Source of the DNA: Mycobacterium sp.
GTDB taxonomy: Bacteria; Actinomycetota; Actinomycetes; Mycobacteriales; Mycobacteriaceae
Direction of reading: 5' to 3'
Assembly: GCA_018882545.1 (NCBI GenBank)
Contig: VERS01000016.1
Span: 1 to 11,430, forward strand
Length of the DNA: 11,430 bases
Shown here: one piece after another, positions 1 through 6,315 of the stretch
Numbering within the stretch: the stretch's first letter is position 1
Layout: the number at the start of each line of letters is the position of its first letter
Notes under the pieces: model-generated
Told to the model about the DNA's origin: nothing
The model's database searches: none
Seen by the model: only the letters and a program-made list of their open reading frames with translations
Program-made: the position numbers and the translations under genes

Positions 1-1247
1 TCTCCCAGGAACGCGTGCTGTCCTACGTCGAGCTGATCAAAGGCGAGACCCTGGCCCAGCGGGTCGTCGACAAACTCAACCTCGATGTGAGCGCGGCCCA
101 ACTGCGTGCGCGGGTGCAAGCGACCTCCAAACTGGACACGGTCCTGATCAAGGTCGCCGTCCTGGACAAGTCACCGGTCCGAGCCCGCGACATCGCCAAC
201 GCCCTGTCGGACGAGTTCGTCGTCATGGTCCGGGAACTCGAGACCCCCCGACCAGGGGCCAGACCCGACGCGCGGGTGGTGGTCGAACAGCGCGCCTCGG
301 TCCCGGCGGCACCCCTGGTTCCCAACAAGTTCCGAAACATCACCACCGGCGTCGGTCTGGGCCTACTGCTGGGCATCGGTCTGGCGATCCTGCGTGCCCT
401 GCTCGACAACACCGTCAAAGATCGGGAGACGATCGAGGAGATCACCGGCGTGGGCCTGATCGGTTCGATACCCCTGGATAAGACCAGGCGGGGTCAGCCG
501 GCCATCTCCTTCGAGTCGGAGAACTCGGCCATCGCCGAGGCGTTCCGCAAGGTGCGGACCAACCTGCAGTTCCTCTCGGTCGACAACCCACCCCGGGTGA
601 TCGTGGTGACCAGTTCCTCACCGAGCGAAGGGAAGTCGGTGACGTCGGTCAACCTGGCCCTGGCCCTGGCCGAGGCCGACCACAACGTCGTCCTGGTCGA
701 CGGCGACCTGCGCCGGCCCACGGTGAGCCGGTATCTCGATCTTGTCGGCGCCGTCGGATTCAGCACCGTGCTCAGCGGCACCGCCGCGCTCTCCGAGGTC
801 CTGCAGGATACGAAGTTCCCGCGCCTGACTGTGCTGACCTCCGGGGCAAAACCGCCGAACCCGAGCGAACTGCTCGGCTCGCTGGCCGCCAAGCGGACAC
901 TGGACGAACTGCGGGAGCGATTCGATTTCGTCATCATCGACTCCGCGCCACTGCTCGCCGTCACCGATGCCGCGGTGCTGGCGACCAACGCCGACGGTGT
1001 CCTGCTCATGACGCGGTTCGGCGTCACCAAGCGCGAGCAACTTAACCACTCGATCAGGAATCTCCGCGACGCCGGCGCCACCGTCCTGGGCGCGGTGTTC
1101 AGTCTCGTGCCGTCAACCGGTCCGGGTTATTACTACCGCTACCGGTACCGGTACAACTACAACTACAGCTACTACCGCGACTCGAACAAGAAGGGGCTCT
1201 TTAAATCGTTCCGGTCCGACAAGGCAAAGACGGCGCTGGACGCCTGA
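1..1247 (+). CDS. Wzz/BY-kinase polysaccharide co-polymerase, 5' partial
   Basis: Membrane chain-length regulator fused to a cytoplasmic bacterial tyrosine autokinase, controlling polymer length in Wzx/Wzy-type export. The reading frame is open at the left edge (first full codon at base 3), so the N-terminal transmembrane helix and most of the periplasmic domain lie outside the window. Visible in order: the end of the Wzz domain, with the Pro-rich stretch and PNKFRN preceding the second membrane helix (about 345-410); Walker A SSPSEGKSV (about 612-641); Walker A' VVLVDGDLRRP (687-719); Walker B FVIIDSAPLL (about 927-956); and a Tyr-rich tail (1128-1175) with 10 Tyr in 16 codons, the usual autophosphorylation cluster. 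All three nucleotide-binding motifs are intact. It ends 37 bases before the convergent GT4 gene, and I see no strong terminator hairpin between them. The GTG at 15 is internal to the domain and is not the true start. Confidence 0.93.
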   Translation, partial: SQERVLSYVELIKGETLAQRVVDKLNLDVSAAQLRARVQATSKLDTVLIKVAVLDKSPVRARDIANALSDEFVVMVRELETPRPGARPDARVVVEQRASVPAAPLVPNKFRNITTGVGLGLLLGIGLAILRALLDNTVKDRETIEEITGVGLIGSIPLDKTRRGQPAISFESENSAIAEAFRKVRTNLQFLSVDNPPRVIVVTSSSPSEGKSVTSVNLALALAEADHNVVLVDGDLRRPTVSRYLDLVGAVGFSTVLSGTAALSEVLQDTKFPRLTVLTSGAKPPNPSELLGSLAAKRTLDELRERFDFVIIDSAPLLAVTDAAVLATNADGVLLMTRFGVTKREQLNHSIRNLRDAGATVLGAVFSLVPSTGPGYYYRYRYRYNYNYSYYRDSNKKGLFKSFRSDKAKTALDA

Positions 1248-1284
1248 CCGGCGCGGCGGAAGAAGCCGATAAGCGTTGGGACCG

Positions 1285-2364
1285 CTATCCGACAAGAAGT
1301 TTTCTGTACCGTCGAGCTAGCTCCGCCCCGCGCAGAGGCGCAAGAGCATCTACCGTGTAGCGAGGTGCGATGTTCGCGGCGGAAATCAGCCAATCGTGAT
1401 CTGACAGCGCATCGGCTATATCCAGGGGTGCGCGGCTCGGCAGAATTCGAACGGCTTCTGATCGCGGAATATGCTCTATCACGCCGAAATGAGGCGACAC
1501 GATCGCCGGTACACCCCGAGCCAGGGCCTCAAGGGGTGTGAGTCCGTACGACTCCATCCTGCTCGGCGCGATCAGGCAGTCCACAGCTCTATAAAACGCC
1601 TCCCGTTCTGGTCCGCGGACAGATCCGTGCCAAATCACCTTGTGCTCAACCACTTCTAGTTCACGCCGGACGTGCTCCAGATACCGCTCGGATCCAGGCC
1701 GCGGCACCCCGGCAATGTGGAGTTCGGCGGAGTCTGGCGGTACGCGCTGCAACGCGATCTTGAAGGCTTTGGCGAGTTCCAACAGGCCCTTTCCGGGTGA
1801 TATCTCGGCGATAAAGCCGTACCGCTTGACGCGAACTGCGGTTCTGGCCATCGGTGGTGTTGCGGACGCAAAGAACGGGTCCGGAAGCACAACGGACCGC
1901 CGCTTCAACCGAGCCGGGATGAGACTTGAATCAGCCTCGAGTTGTGACGAAAAAAGAACGCGATCGGCCCTCTGGATCATCGGGAGCTCGATTGCAGCCA
2001 GGTATGGCAACTTCCTCAGGTCCCTTGGTCGTTTGAACTCAGTCCGCGCGAGTGCGCCGCGCGGAGCGTAGATTACCCGCTCTCTGTAACGCCTCGCCTG
2101 AATGCAGGCCGGAAGGGCTCGAGGAACCCACCCACCCACAACTATCAAAGCTTGGTAGTCAGGCCACCTCACAGCATCCGTATGGTCCGCCAAATCCGGC
2201 AACGCCATAAGCTCTCCGACATCACGCACTAGGCCGGTCTCGGCTAGTACGTCAACGGCGACTTCGGCAGAAGCAAGGAGTCGAGCGAGCGCGAGCGTAG
2301 TTTCCGGGACCCCTCCATGGCCATTCGTGAAGTGCTTTTGCAGCACCAGCAAACGGGGGACCAT
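1285..2364 (-). CDS. GT4-family (GT-B fold) glycosyltransferase
   Basis: A 359-residue protein predicted to transfer a sugar from a nucleotide-sugar donor to the growing repeat unit on the cytoplasmic face of the membrane. Seen: the Gly-rich N-terminal acceptor loop NGHGGVPE (residues 14-21), PRG at 101-103, the donor-domain start FIAEISPGKG (184-193), and the retaining-enzyme signature ESYGLTPLEALARG (271-284) with both Glu of the E-x7-E motif. Length is normal for the family. The ATG at 2364 has no properly spaced Shine-Dalgarno but lies exactly six bases after TAGTTT, which fits a leaderless start. It is the last gene of the minus-strand block, separated from wzx by 380 bases that contain an IS remnant, so it may be transcribed independently. 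Donor and acceptor sugars cannot be deduced. Confidence 0.9.
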   Translation of the reverse strand: MVPRLLVLQKHFTNGHGGVPETTLALARLLASAEVAVDVLAETGLVRDVGELMALPDLADHTDAVRWPDYQALIVVGGWVPRALPACIQARRYRERVIYAPRGALARTEFKRPRDLRKLPYLAAIELPMIQRADRVLFSSQLEADSSLIPARLKRRSVVLPDPFFASATPPMARTAVRVKRYGFIAEISPGKGLLELAKAFKIALQRVPPDSAELHIAGVPRPGSERYLEHVRRELEVVEHKVIWHGSVRGPEREAFYRAVDCLIAPSRMESYGLTPLEALARGVPAIVSPHFGVIEHIPRSEAVRILPSRAPLDIADALSDHDWLISAANIAPRYTVDALAPLRGAELARRYRKLLVG

Positions 2365-2370
2365 CCCTTA

Positions 2371-2376
2371 AAACTA
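2371..2376 (-). promoter_or_regulatory. Putative leaderless -10 box of the GT4 gene
   Basis: On the minus strand TAGTTT is followed by six bases (TAAGGG) and then the ATG at 2364. In actinobacteria a TANNNT hexamer at this distance puts +1 on the A of the start codon. The region 17-18 bases upstream (around 2394-2400) only weakly resembles a -35 box. The spacing is seen directly; promoter activity is inferred. Confidence 0.4.
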
Positions 2377-2423
2377 CCTGGCGTTACTGGTGATCACAGA
2401 TTCGACCGCAGCATCAAAGCATG

Positions 2424-2470
2424 AGGGCCGCCGTCCGGAGCCCATCACTGTGTTAGGGCCGCCGCCTGGA
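2424..2470. repeat. 16-base imperfect direct repeat, two copies
   Basis: AGGGCCGCCGTCCGGA at 2424-2439 recurs as AGGGCCGCCGCCTGGA at 2455-2470, 14 of 16 bases identical, 31 bases apart. It lies in the noncoding stretch between the GT4 start and the IS remnant. No function is evident: it could be a degenerate binding-site pair or chance in GC-rich DNA. I see no gene in 2377-2525 on either strand. Confidence 0.35.
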
Positions 2471-2499
2471 CTCCTCAAAACCTCGCGCATTGCGCACTG

Positions 2500-2529
2500 A
2501 TTCTATGCCACACCGGAAGCTCGAGTGAA
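2500..2529 (-). promoter_or_regulatory. Possible hybrid promoter at the IS left end
   Basis: Reading leftward (minus strand), TTCACT at 2529-2524 is followed by an 18-base spacer and TAGAAT at 2505-2500. The first four bases of the -35-like hexamer (TTCA) belong to the tip of the IS inverted repeat; the last two and the -10 box are host sequence. It points at the GT4 gene about 135 bases away. The -35 matches TTGACA at four of six positions, so this remains a candidate only. Confidence 0.25.
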
Positions 2530-2735
2530 CCATTCCGAGTTTGATGCGCAATTGATGCGTACGTCCCGACATCACCGCCGACTACGTCGCCTGGTACAAC
2601 CAGCAGTGCCTGATGCACCGTGTCGGACGCATCCCGCCCGCCGAGGCCGAAGCCCGCTATCACCACTCCCAACTCGTGACCGGCCGACTGGCCGGTTCAC
2701 AGAACCCCGAGGGTGCATGAAACCCGAACGGTTCA
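2526..2735 (+). mobile_element. MITE-like, internally deleted IS3-family element
   Basis: A 210-base remnant bounded by terminal inverted repeats. The left end 2526-2547 (TGAACCATTCCGAGTTTGAT...) and the reverse complement of the right end 2715-2735 (TGAACCGTTCGGGTTTCATG...) match at 18 positions over 22 columns with one gap. Both tips are TGAACC, in keeping with the TG...CA ends of IS3-family elements. Each side is flanked by GAG (2523-2525 and 2736-2738), a 3-base target duplication as IS3-family transposases produce. Inside is only the 3' end of the transposase gene, whose stop codon lies within the right repeat, as is common in this family. Over 1 kb of the usual interior is missing. The element sits six bases beyond the wzx stop codon (counting past the duplicated GAG). 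Confidence 0.85.
2562..2720 (+). pseudogene. C-terminal fragment of IS3-family transposase (OrfB, rve)
   Basis: Codons 2568-2717, with TGA at 2718-2720, encode the typical end of an IS3 OrfB integrase: ITADYVAWYNQQ, then MHRVGRIPPAEAEARY and a short polar tail ending NPEGA. The WYN...H...G.xPPAEAE pattern is the usual C-terminus following the catalytic DDE domain. No catalytic residues are present. In this frame a TGA at 2553-2555 closes the reading frame upstream, and no plausible start exists, so this is a dead fragment left by deletion between the left end and the gene's last 50 codons. It lies antisense to the surrounding operon. Confidence 0.85.
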
Positions 2736-2744
2736 GAGTGCCAT

Positions 2745-4043
2745 CTACCAGCCAGTCGACAATAACACTGCCGCGCCGGCCGTGACGATCCCGGCAGCGG
2801 CGGCGACTTCCAGCCAAGGGCGCGCGCGGCCCAACAAAGACACCTGAATACCCGCGAAGAAACACTCGCGAATCAAATAGACCCAAGTTGCCGCGATGAG
2901 GGAATGGGTTGCGGCTAGTCCGACGAGAGGCGCAAACGCAATACAGACTCCCGGGGCGATCGCCGCGATCCGGGATCGACCGCGTTGAACATGGACGGGA
3001 CCGCTCTGACAAGCGATCGCGAGAGGCAGGGTCGAGAGGACGAAAATCGGGACGAGTTGCAGCGCAACATTCCACTGCGGACCAAGTATCGGCGCAAACA
3101 CCAACTCCGCAAAAACTATGGTGGCAACGCCCGTTGCGAGGCTCAGCAGGAGTGTGGCTCGCAGATGCCGACCGAGGACCTGCTTGATCAGCTCATCAGA
3201 CCGAGCCTGGCGGGCATGCAGATCGACCCGAACTACACCTTCCTGCGAGATGGCAACAACCTCACCAAGGCTGCGGCCGATCGCCGAGCCGAGAGAGTAA
3301 ATGCCCAAAGCGCCAGTGCCGGCCCACAACCCGATCAACCAGCGATCAGCGCTTCCTTGAAGCCAGCCGAATGATGCGTACAACGCCATATGACGGTAAG
3401 TCGGCCAAAACTCGGCGACCTCCTTCGCGTGGGCTGAATCAGGGCAAAACTGAAGAGACTCTTCCTCCCGTGGCCGGGACCGGCGGATCAGAAGGACGTA
3501 AACCAACTCTGCGATCGCGACTGCGGTACATGGCCCAATGATGGATCTGGTAGCGAGGACAATTGGAATCCCGACACCGCTGCCGACAATCGCACTGATG
3601 GCGCGAGCCAGAGACACCCGTCCCCATTCGCCGCCTATCTGCAACATAATCGTTGGCAGAATCGAAGCGGACCAAGCCACTGGTACTGCCAACATTGGCG
3701 CCAAACTGCAGAAGGTCTTGAATTGGGACTCTGCCCCGGTGATGGTTGGGATTGCGCAGAGCGCGCAAACGAGTACGGCAAAGCTGGCAGTTCCGATAAC
3801 AACAGTCTGACGCCGCAAGAACCGCCTGCCCTCCGTTGAAGCGGTGAGTTGCAGAGCACAGATGCGCATAGGGTAGTCGGAGAAGGAGCCGATGAAAGAA
3901 ACCGCGAGAAATCCCCAGGCGTAAATGCCCATCTGAAACGGGTCGGTGACTGCCGCGGCTATCACGGTTGTCGCTGCTAGCGCTCCCCGCGGCACGGCGC
4001 GTTCCGCTGTCGCCCAGATCCGCCTTAACGGAATACCCGCCAA
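2745..4043 (-). CDS. wzx: Wzx-type lipid-linked oligosaccharide flippase (copy 1)
   Basis: A 432-residue polytopic membrane protein of the PST/MOP flippase superfamily, predicted to flip undecaprenyl-linked repeat units across the membrane. Seen: hydrophobic helices along the whole length, an amphipathic N-terminus, and charged loops such as RRSRPREEE near the middle. Length fits the family. I chose the TTG at 4043 because AGAGGGG (4058-4052) lies eight bases upstream; a TTG at 4064 would extend the protein by seven codons but lacks a ribosome-binding site. It follows the SDR gene after about 115 noncoding bases in which I see no clear promoter or terminator. Its C-terminal 190 residues are about 45 percent identical by eye to the second flippase at the right edge of the window. 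The substrate is unknown. Confidence 0.88.
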   Translation of the reverse strand: MAGIPLRRIWATAERAVPRGALAATTVIAAAVTDPFQMGIYAWGFLAVSFIGSFSDYPMRICALQLTASTEGRRFLRRQTVVIGTASFAVLVCALCAIPTITGAESQFKTFCSLAPMLAVPVAWSASILPTIMLQIGGEWGRVSLARAISAIVGSGVGIPIVLATRSIIGPCTAVAIAELVYVLLIRRSRPREEESLQFCPDSAHAKEVAEFWPTYRHMALYASFGWLQGSADRWLIGLWAGTGALGIYSLGSAIGRSLGEVVAISQEGVVRVDLHARQARSDELIKQVLGRHLRATLLLSLATGVATIVFAELVFAPILGPQWNVALQLVPIFVLSTLPLAIACQSGPVHVQRGRSRIAAIAPGVCIAFAPLVGLAATHSLIAATWVYLIRECFFAGIQVSLLGRARPWLEVAAAAGIVTAGAAVLLSTGW

Positions 4044-4051
4044 AGTTGCTA

Positions 4052-4058
4052 CCCCTCT
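4052..4058 (-). promoter_or_regulatory. Ribosome-binding site that decides the wzx start
   Basis: AGAGGGG on the minus strand, eight bases before TTG at 4043. It would fall inside the coding region if the upstream TTG at 4064 were used. Confidence 0.55.
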
Positions 4059-4158
4059 AACCAAGAAGGTACCTGCGTGGAAAGTCCAATGCGCCTGTCA
4101 CCTCACAGTGCGAAAGGGCTAAACCCGTGAATGCGCACCGCGACTCGTCAACAGGCGG

Positions 4159-5115
4159 TCACACGGGTCGAGGTCCGGGGAGACGACCGCGATCGCGACT
4201 CCGGACCAACCACTCTTCGACATCCGTGTTTGGCCTCCACCCAATCACGTCGGCAATTTTGTCAATGCAGGCTAGCGTTGTTTCCGCTTCACCAGGCCGA
4301 CGCTCGATGAACTGGATATCATCGGAGATAAGCCGCGCGAGATCAATGATTGCGAGGTTCTTGCCGGCAGCGACGTTGAACGCCTGACCGAACCACGCGT
4401 CGTCAATTGGACTCGTTGCCGCGAGAAAGTTCGCCTCGCAGACATCCTGAACATAGACGAAGTCTCGCCTCTGGCTGCCGTCGCCGACGACGGTCAGACT
4501 CCGGCCGTTGCGGTGCTGATCCAGGAAGATACCAGTTACCAGGGCGTACTGGCCGCGGGCCGGCGATCTCTCACCGAACACGTTAAAGTATCTCAAGATC
4601 ACGCACTTGAGACCGTAATGGTCGGTGAAGAGCTTGCAGAGTTGTTCGCCGTGAAGCTTTGACAATGAGTAAGGGTTGAGGCAGTCCACCGCCTGGTTTT
4701 CACTGTTGGGTGGATTGTTTCTTCCGTACACAGACGAGGTCGAAGAGTAGATGAGGCGCTTTACGGAGGCTTCGCGGGCGCACTGCAGCACTACTGCTGT
4801 ACCAACCACGTTCTTCTGAACCGCCTCGATCGGGTTGAGGATAGCCGGCTGCAGGCGGGACTCCGCGGCAAGGTGAAAGACGTAGTCAATCCCATCGAAC
4901 AGCGACCTCATTTCGGTGACATTGAGGATGTTGATCTTGTGGTTGTGGGCGCCAGGGTTCCAGTAGAACTTCTCGTTCATCGTGGCGCTTTCGTCATCCA
5001 CGACAACGACATCATGTCCCCGGGCCAAAAGGTAATCGACCAGATTCGAGCCGATGAACCCAGCACCGCCGGTGACCAAACTCCTAGGAGTCTGAGTGCT
5101 TTGCGACATTGTCAT
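4159..5115 (-). CDS. NAD-dependent SDR epimerase/dehydratase, nucleotide-sugar type
   Basis: A 318-residue extended short-chain dehydrogenase/reductase acting on a nucleotide sugar (GalE/RmlB/HldD-like superfamily). Seen: the NAD-binding Rossmann motif TGGAGFIGSN (15-24), the acidic adenosine-binding position near residue 40 (VVVVDDE), HLAAES (81-86), SSTSSVYG (124-131), and the catalytic YSLSK with Tyr149 and Lys153 preceded by Ser/Thr residues around 124-128. Substrate-domain motifs RYFNVFGERSP and RRDFVYVQDV follow. The start overlaps the upstream HAD/nucleotidyltransferase gene by 32 bases; a second ATG six bases in is an alternative start. Its place directly after the sugar-activation genes suggests that it modifies the activated heptose (epimerisation or oxidation), but sequence alone does not separate this from UDP-hexose 4-epimerisation. 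Confidence 0.9.
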   Translation of the reverse strand: MTMSQSTQTPRSLVTGGAGFIGSNLVDYLLARGHDVVVVDDESATMNEKFYWNPGAHNHKINILNVTEMRSLFDGIDYVFHLAAESRLQPAILNPIEAVQKNVVGTAVVLQCAREASVKRLIYSSTSSVYGRNNPPNSENQAVDCLNPYSLSKLHGEQLCKLFTDHYGLKCVILRYFNVFGERSPARGQYALVTGIFLDQHRNGRSLTVVGDGSQRRDFVYVQDVCEANFLAATSPIDDAWFGQAFNVAAGKNLAIIDLARLISDDIQFIERRPGEAETTLACIDKIADVIGWRPNTDVEEWLVRSRDRGRLPGPRPV

Positions 5116-5806
5116 GGATGGCCATCTTCGTCTTCGTCGTGGAGTGACCGTGTGAGCGGTCGATCCAGTGGATAGGAATGTTCAGATCTGCGCCGGTGAT
5201 CGGCGCGGACTTGTAGTCGTCGCCGAGAAACCTCACCTGGAAACACCCGTCGCGCAGGATTTCGTACAGGTCGTCCTCGGTCTCGTAGGTGACGACCGCA
5301 TCGACGAATCTGATTGCTGCAAGCACCGCCGCTCGGTCCTCGACCGAGAAGACGGGTTTCAGTTTCGACCGCCGCTGGGCAGAGGGGTCGGAGTGAAGCG
5401 CGACGGTCAGGTGCGTGCAGATCCGCTTGGCCTCCGCCAGCATCTGGACATAACCCGGGTGAATCACGTCGAAGGCGCCCGCGACAACGCCCCGGACAAG
5501 TGGAATCTTCGCGAGCCAGTCCTCGACATTGATGGCCCTGTCATCGACAAAGAGATGGGCATGGGGTTTTGTGTTCATGATCAGCTCGTGGTACTTCACT
5601 CCCCACTCGGCGAGTTGTCGCCGTGTCAGTTCCGTGTGGTCTTCTCCGCTCACGCAACCGCGAGCTGTCATGATCTTGACCACATTGCCGGCGTCGTACA
5701 GCCGATTTATCTCCTCGACCACGCAGGTGCGTGGCAGTGCGGATGCGTAGTCCGAGTTGAGGACCGGTGTGCAGAGGGTTCCGTCGATGTCGAAGCAGTA
5801 GATCAC
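5084..5806 (-). CDS. Bifunctional HAD phosphatase / cytidylyltransferase-like nucleotidyltransferase
   Basis: A predicted 240-residue fusion that removes a phosphate from a sugar bisphosphate and then couples the sugar 1-phosphate to a nucleotide. N-terminal HAD domain: FDIDGT with both catalytic Asp (6 and 8), the motif II Thr in MTARG (46-50), Lys80, and the acidic pair VDD at 87-89. C-terminal domain of the TagD/RfaE-C type: GAFDVIHPGY (110-119), EDRAAVLAAIRFVD (156-169), FLGDDYK (193-199), and RSHGHSTTK (217-225), matching the RTEGISTTK element of glycerol-3-phosphate cytidylyltransferases. The HxGH motif reads HPGY. A GTG at 5806 overlaps the SIS stop codon (GTGA), the classic coupled arrangement; upstream starts as far as 5977 would only read SIS codons out of frame. 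The nucleotide and exact sugar are not determined. Confidence 0.85.
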   Translation of the reverse strand: MIYCFDIDGTLCTPVLNSDYASALPRTCVVEEINRLYDAGNVVKIMTARGCVSGEDHTELTRRQLAEWGVKYHELIMNTKPHAHLFVDDRAINVEDWLAKIPLVRGVVAGAFDVIHPGYVQMLAEAKRICTHLTVALHSDPSAQRRSKLKPVFSVEDRAAVLAAIRFVDAVVTYETEDDLYEILRDGCFQVRFLGDDYKSAPITGADLNIPIHWIDRSHGHSTTKTKMAIHDNVAKHSDS

Positions 5807-6315
5807 TGACACTCGACCACACCGTGGAGAAAAATCTGATGCAGGCATTCGGCGACGCCGTAACTGCGGGTCGGGATGTAGTAGTTGAACTCGGCGTCGG
5901 TGGACATCGTCCGCACCGTGTTCTCGGGCCCGAAGGCAGTCAGCACGCCGTACCGCAGGCGGTTTTCCCGACACCACCGGACTGCCTCGACGATGTTTCG
6001 CGACTCCCCCGACGAGCTGATGAAAATCGCGAGTGTCTCCGGATCTGAGTAGTACTCCAGGTACTTAGCGTATGCCTTCTCCACGCCGAAGTCGTTCATG
6101 AAGCAGGTCAGCATTGACGGATCGGTAAATGAGTAGGCCTGCTTGCCGCCCCGTTTTGTGAAGTCCTGAGCGATGTGGCCGGCGGCGGAATTGCTTCCGC
6201 CATTCCCGATGAGGATGAATCTCTGGTGAGCCCCGTACGCATCGCTGTATCGTCGGTACTCCGTCTCGAGGTGATCGCCAGCCAGGTTATCCCTGCACTC
6301 TGCGAAAAACTTCAT
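5803..6315 (-). CDS. gmhA: SIS-domain isomerase, GmhA (sedoheptulose 7-phosphate isomerase)-like
   Basis: A 170-residue soluble sugar-phosphate isomerase, predicted to convert sedoheptulose 7-phosphate to manno-heptose 7-phosphate. Seen: the phosphate-binding loop GNGGSNSAAGHIAQDF (37-52), which resembles GmhA's GNGGSxxxxxH segment; SSSGESRN (100-107); and a C-terminal ECLHQIFLH (156-164) in the position of GmhA's Q-E-x-H...H element. The protein is about 20 residues shorter than E. coli GmhA, and Asp51 and Glu156 stand where I would expect Glu and Gln, so the exact substrate is uncertain. Its ATG overlaps the kinase stop codon (ATGA) and its stop overlaps the next GTG, placing it in the middle of a tightly coupled set. 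The neighbouring HddA-type kinase is the main reason for the heptose assignment. Confidence 0.8.
   Translation of the reverse strand: MKFFAECRDNLAGDHLETEYRRYSDAYGAHQRFILIGNGGSNSAAGHIAQDFTKRGGKQAYSFTDPSMLTCFMNDFGVEKAYAKYLEYYSDPETLAIFISSSGESRNIVEAVRWCRENRLRYGVLTAFGPENTVRTMSTDAEFNYYIPTRSYGVAECLHQIFLHGVVECQ

Noticed and set aside
494..1081. 195-codon minus-strand frame across the BY-kinase gene
   Set aside because: It is the antisense shadow of a clearly coding kinase; it is Ser/Arg/Thr-rich with no recognisable domain.
1248..1284. Bidirectional terminator between the BY-kinase and GT4 genes
   Set aside because: Only weak four-base GGCG/CGCC pairings and no T run on either strand.
2525..2785. 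86-codon plus-strand frame across the IS remnant
   Set aside because: It runs in a different frame from the transposase fragment and through the wzx stop region; it is a chance frame.
4044..4064. TTG start of wzx at 4064
   Set aside because: No ribosome-binding site precedes it, and AGAGGGG is ideally placed for the TTG at 4043.
4159..5115. Specific naming of the SDR as HldD or GalE
   Set aside because: Motifs support only the extended SDR family; no residue I can see separates heptose epimerase, hexose 4-epimerase and dehydratase.
5168..5809. 213-codon plus-strand frame opposite the HAD/nucleotidyltransferase gene
   Set aside because: The minus strand encodes intact motifs of two enzymes here; the plus-strand product shows no family features.
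5807..5977. N-terminal extension of the HAD fusion to an upstream start at 5977
   Set aside because: The extra residues are Arg-rich and are the SIS gene read out of frame; the GTG at 5806 in a GTGA overlap fits the HAD fold, which begins at once with YCFDIDGT.
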